Of a DNA stretch of 64,000 bases, positions 60,463 through 64,000 are shown piece by piece. Position numbers and translations under genes: made by a program. The stretch's first letter is position 1, and each line of letters starts with the position of its first letter. The notes under the pieces were generated by a model. It did not search any database and was not told where the DNA came from. It saw only the letters and a program-made list of their open reading frames with translations. The DNA is from Hemerocallis citrina (lineage: Eukaryota; Streptophyta; Magnoliopsida; Asparagales; Asphodelaceae): contig CM030362.1 in the NCBI GenBank assembly GCA_017893485.1, positions 36,339,565 through 36,403,564 on the forward strand, given 5' to 3'.

Positions 60463-60675
60463 TGTGTTTTTTGAAATGTGTGAGGTTTGAAATTTTGAGC
60501 GAAAAAATATGTTTTGTGAGGTTAAATCTGTGCCATTGATTTTGGAGGAGATTGAAGCATAGCCACTTGATAGCTTTCTTTGTAATTTATTATATAGATG
60601 TATTGGTGACTGGCCTAAATGAAGAGACTATTTATAAATTTACTAAGCTCTCAAAATTTGTGGACTCATATCTAA

Positions 60676-61129
<454 letters not shown>

Positions 61130-61244
61130 TCAATATATAATCAATCACATGCCAATGTTGCAAGTTATGCTAAGATCTTCAATTTTATTGGAAACTTGTT
61201 ATATACGCACAAATTAAAAGAGTTGCTTCAAAAATCAAGACTAA

Positions 61245-61605
61245 ATTATAAAATAAACCTCTACGAACTATACCCTTTTTGTAGAAAATTGCACTGAACT
61301 ATTTTTTGCACACCCCCCCCCCCCCCCCCCCCGGATGTATGTTTTCAAAAAAACCCACCAAAGTATATTTTTTAAAAAACTCATCTAATTTTTTTGCCTG
61401 TATTAGATAACTTCATTCATCTTTGCAAGTTGGCTCAGAAAACATCCTGCATCTTTCTCATTACTGTTAACCTCACTCAACTTTAGCAGAAAACTCATGT
61501 CGTTGGAGTTGATTTTTTGAAAACATACTTTAGGTGGGATTTTTTGGACAAAAAATAATTCAGTGCGGTTTTCTGTAGAAAGAGTATATATAGTTAAGGG
61601 ATTTC
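61245..61605. repeat. Foldback with poly-C tract
   Basis: The left arm (GTAGAAAATTGCACTGAACTATTTTTTG) is inverted at the right (CAAAAAATAATTCAGTGCGGTTTTCTGTAG), and GTATGTTTTCAAAAAA also has an inverted partner. Arms of about 100 bp. A run of 20 C lies at 61313-61332. Possibly a decayed MULE or MITE; no TSD found. Confidence 0.7.
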
Positions 61606-61917
61606 TTTTTCTAATTTAGCCAAAAATTAACGGAAGAACGTTAAAGGCTAAGGCGTAAAATGGATTTATTACCCATAAAAATAACTTGTAGGCTCTCTTT
61701 GTTGGGCTTACAACGATCCTTCTTATCTATCACCATTCCTTTTAGTTGGGCCGGGTTGACATAACACTATCCAGTATCCACCACTTAAATCTAGTGGCTT
61801 CACTCAAATAAAATATAACTATTTTTCCTATGGATATAAATAAAAAGAAAAAAAGAAAGAAAAAGAAAATCATTGATTTCTTCTCTCCTTTATCCCCCCC
61901 TCCCCCCAACAAATAAA

Positions 61918-62066
61918 GAGTAATGCTTCATCCACTACAAATTTCATTGCCATATTTTTATTGAAGAGTTCTCCCACCTACTCTATCTTTCTCTAACTAT
62001 TGAAGTGTGCCACCTAAGGCAGTGAAGATAAATGTAGTGAAATTGGTAATGGATGTAACATTACTC
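61918..62066. mobile_element. Small MITE, copy 1
   Basis: Inverted ends GAGTAATGCTTCATCCA and GAGTAATGTTACATCCA, 149 bp. Sits 38 bases upstream of the ATG at 62104. The same family recurs at 62534 and, more diverged, at 22076. Confidence 0.78.
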
Positions 62067-62103
62067 CAAATTCTACTCTCTATTCTTCAAAACCTCAGAA
62101 TTA

Positions 62104-62358
62104 ATGGCGGTTTCTCTCTCTCCTTTCCCCACCAAATCTAACCTCCCCTCTCCTCATCCTCACTTCCACCATTTCCGTACAACTCCTCTTCGTAGAGAGC
62201 AACGAGTTCGATCGATCACCAGAGCAATCACAACCAAAATGAACAATGGCGAAATCGCAAAATCGAATGAGAACAAGGTGAGGATTGTAGCAGCAGTGGG
62301 AGAAGGAAGCGTTAGCCCTATCAAGAACACCCCACGGCAACAAGTCATGCTTCACATT
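62104..62358 (+). CDS. First exon of a probable plastid-targeted protein (partial)
   Basis: ATG at 62104 opens an 85-codon exon ending at a GTAAGT donor in phase 0. The first 45 residues are rich in Ser, Thr, Pro, His and Arg with no acidic residue until E32 (MAVSLSPFPTKSNLPS...), like a chloroplast transit peptide. The rest, KVRIVAAVGEGSVSPIKNTP followed by QQVMLHI, looks like the start of a conserved domain, but I cannot name the family. No later exon is recognisable before 64000. A MITE lies just upstream and another in the following intron; a PIF transposase fragment lies 0.7 kb downstream, so the gene may be interrupted or have a long first intron. Confidence 0.6.
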
Positions 62359-62533
62359 GTAAGTTTTTAGACTGTTATTTAGTGACGTGCGGATGAGTTG
62401 TTTTTTTTTATAGAAATTTATTAAGGTTTGAATCTTGTTTGAGTAATCATAGTTCTTTGCTTCTGTTTGCGTAGTTTGTAGGATAAACTAGAAGAGTTGC
62501 TGATGTTAAAATGTGCATAGACATCGTGGTAGC

Positions 62534-62703
62534 GAGTAATGCTTTATCTACTACCAATTTCACTACATTTCTCTTCATTACCTTAGCTGGCACACTTCAA
62601 TAGGTGGGAGAAAAGAGAGGTGGGGGAACTCTCCAATATGAATGTACCACCTAAGGTAGTGAAGAGAATGATAGTGAAATTGGTTGTGGATGAAGCGTTA
62701 CTC
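62534..62703. mobile_element. Small MITE, copy 2
   Basis: Inverted ends GAGTAATGCTTTATCTA and GAGTAACGCTTCATCCA, 170 bp. Shares the interior ACTACCAATTTCACTA and CCACCTAAGG...GTGAA blocks with copy 1. Lies in the intron after the 62104 exon. Confidence 0.78.
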
Positions 62704-63042
62704 TTTTTAAAAATTGGTTTCTTCAAACTTTATTTAATTTTCTTAATTAAACTAAAATAAACTATACATTAATTGTAATACTAATAAACTTTAAAACAAC
62801 TTTAATTTCCGGATAAATATTTTTAATTATAACATTATTAGATTAATTTTACTTTAAGCGATTATTAATGACTTATCAATTTTCTAATAAAATATTAATT
62901 TTATTTAGTTATCACCTTGCCTATATTATGAATGAAATAGTAAATTGACATTAATCAAATAATTTTTATAATTTAGTATAATTTAATATTAAATTTTGAC
63001 AGAAATAGAATATTTAGAATTATAATAATTCAAATTTTTCAG

Positions 63043-63640
63043 GAATGTTGGGAATTCTTGATTGTATGCATTGTGCATGGAAAAACTGTCAAACGGCTTG
63101 GGCGAGACAATATTCGGGTCGTCATGGTGGTCCAACTATCATTCTTGAGGCAGTGGCTTCTTATGACTTATGGATACGACATGCATATTTTGGACTACCG
63201 AGCTCGAATAATGGCATCAATGTGTTGCAAGCGTCAAATCTGTTCGCTAACCTAACTCAAGGTATTACTGCTCCCGCTCATTATACAATTCAAGGTAAAG
63301 AACATGATGTCAGTTACTATTTAGCCGATGATATATATTCCAAATGGTCAACCCTTGTACAAACTATATTCCAACCCCAAGGTCCAAAGAAACAATATTT
63401 CGCAATGATGCAAGAATCACGCCGAAAAGACCTGGCACAAGCATTTGGAGTCCTTCAAGCACGATTTGCCATCATCAAAGGGCCATCGCGTTTTTGAATA
63501 AATGTGTACTACATGAAATCATGTCTGTGTGTGTTATACTGCACAATTTGATCGTCAAGAATGAACGCGATGACTCTGAAGGACTTGTTTTGTCTACTGC
63601 AATTATTCAGAATGTTCAAGAGATTGATGTCAATCAGTAG
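63043..63640 (+). pseudogene. PIF/Harbinger transposase fragment (Plant_tran/DDE_4 type)
   Basis: After a TTTTTCAG acceptor-like sequence the frame reads GMLGILDCMHCAWKNCQTAW, GRHGGPTIILEAVASYDLWI, HAYFGLPSSNNGINVL, YYLADDIYSKWSTL and AFGVLQARFAIIKGPSRF, the conserved core of plant PIF/Harbinger transposases with catalytic Asp residues (LDCMH and YYLADD). The N-terminal third is absent. A one-base loss where the family has FWNK causes TGA at 63495-63497. The C-terminus continues in another frame (LNKCVLHEIMSV, VILHNLIVKNERDD) to 63640. It is a decayed fragment; no terminal repeats were found. Confidence 0.88.
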
Positions 63641-63755
63641 TATTTTGTTGTGAATAGGGGAGGGCAGCTCCTATTGTTGCTAATAAAGGTCGGGGTTCAG
63701 ATCCTAGGGTTTTGGGAAGATTTTACAAAATTCCCCTCCAAAATCAAATATTTAC

Positions 63756-63807
<52 letters not shown>

Positions 63808-64000
63808 AAAATCTTCCATTGAGCACTTATTTCCGTGAGCACTCCATGAGCACTCGCCCTTCTAGCCATCGTATAGATGATCCAAACCGTTCACATTGAT
63901 CTAAACATCTACATTAGTCTAAATATGTAAAATCAAGTAATTTGAAATTTATTTGCTCATTCATTGAAGTGTTACAAAAATTGTATGGCTGAATATCGTT
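63641..64000. other. Spacer with (TA)n microsatellite
   Basis: TA repeat at 63759-63805. The following GAGCAC-rich sequence (GAGCACTTATTTCCGTGAGCA) looks like part of a dispersed repeat, but its boundaries lie outside the window. Confidence 0.5.

Larger units (their letters stand above)
57775..60598 (-). mobile_element. 2.8-kb Helitron (type A) with captured sequence
   Basis: The 5' end on the minus strand is TCTATATAATAAATTACAAA preceded by A (60598). The 3' end has the hairpin GGCACGTGCCCACGGGCA and CTCA, a CTAG variant (57778-57775). The interior holds a probable captured exon at 59293-59098, a SINE-like scrap, a duplicated GC-rich leader (60068-60135 and 60225-60290) and a GA microsatellite. 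No Rep/helicase gene, so non-autonomous. The pairing of these two ends is inferred. Confidence 0.65.

Overview
This is eukaryotic, plant nuclear DNA, from a dicot-type genome with very many transposons. The evidence is intron-split genes with GT-AG junctions, Ty3/Gypsy, Copia and LINE relics, MULEs with 9-bp target duplications, Helitrons and Stowaway/Tourist MITEs. I cannot name the species. Only four host loci are visible; almost everything else is layered mobile DNA, and many element ends can be fixed to the base by matching target-site duplications (TSDs).

Layout. (1) 1-1160: intron and last exon of a plus-strand ABCA2-like ABC transporter. (2) 1.9-8.9 kb: a decayed L1-type LINE (minus strand) split by a 1-kb hAT-like element. 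(3) 9.3-16.5 kb: a Copia scrap, a Tourist-type MITE and, only 8 bases beyond it, a 5.5-kb chromodomain Ty3/Gypsy element. (4) 16.7-19.75 kb: a second ABCA2-like copy in the same orientation, now a pseudogene that keeps membrane-domain and C-terminal pieces but lacks the ATPase core. (5) 20.2-22.0 kb: a short non-autonomous LTR element containing a hAT-type MITE.

(6) 22.9-35.8 kb: one minus-strand IQD (IQ67-domain, calmodulin-binding) gene. It has six coding exons (599 codons when summed) and an inferred 5' UTR exon. Its introns host a 1.9-kb inverted-repeat DNA transposon with a nested element, a Stowaway, Helitrons, a foldback and a small MULE. (7) 35.85-44.39 kb: an 8.5-kb MULE carrying a mudrA-like N-terminal half facing a truncated plant-mobile-domain (PMD) gene. 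It contains a solo LTR, which contains a PIF-like element, which contains a 70-bp minisatellite. It sits at the probable transcription start of the IQD gene, so the original promoter should now lie beyond 44.39 kb.

(8) 45.4-47.1 kb: a head-to-tail run of Helitrons, one hosting another MULE. (9) 47.1-57.8 kb: repeats and a second solo LTR, with no convincing gene. (10) 57.8-61.1 kb: a 2.8-kb Helitron with a probable captured exon, then a short Helitron. (11) 61.9-64 kb: first exon of a probable plastid-targeted protein between two related MITEs, then a broken PIF/Harbinger transposase fragment.

The host genes are not a functional cluster; the two ABCA2-like loci are a tandem duplication and the IQD gene is an unrelated neighbour. 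I found no tRNA or rRNA gene, CRISPR array or operon. The best leads are the promoter-splitting MULE, five evenly spaced paired GTCGAC sites in one solo LTR, the ATPase-less ABCA2 relic, and the hidden 32-base terminal exon of the IQD gene.
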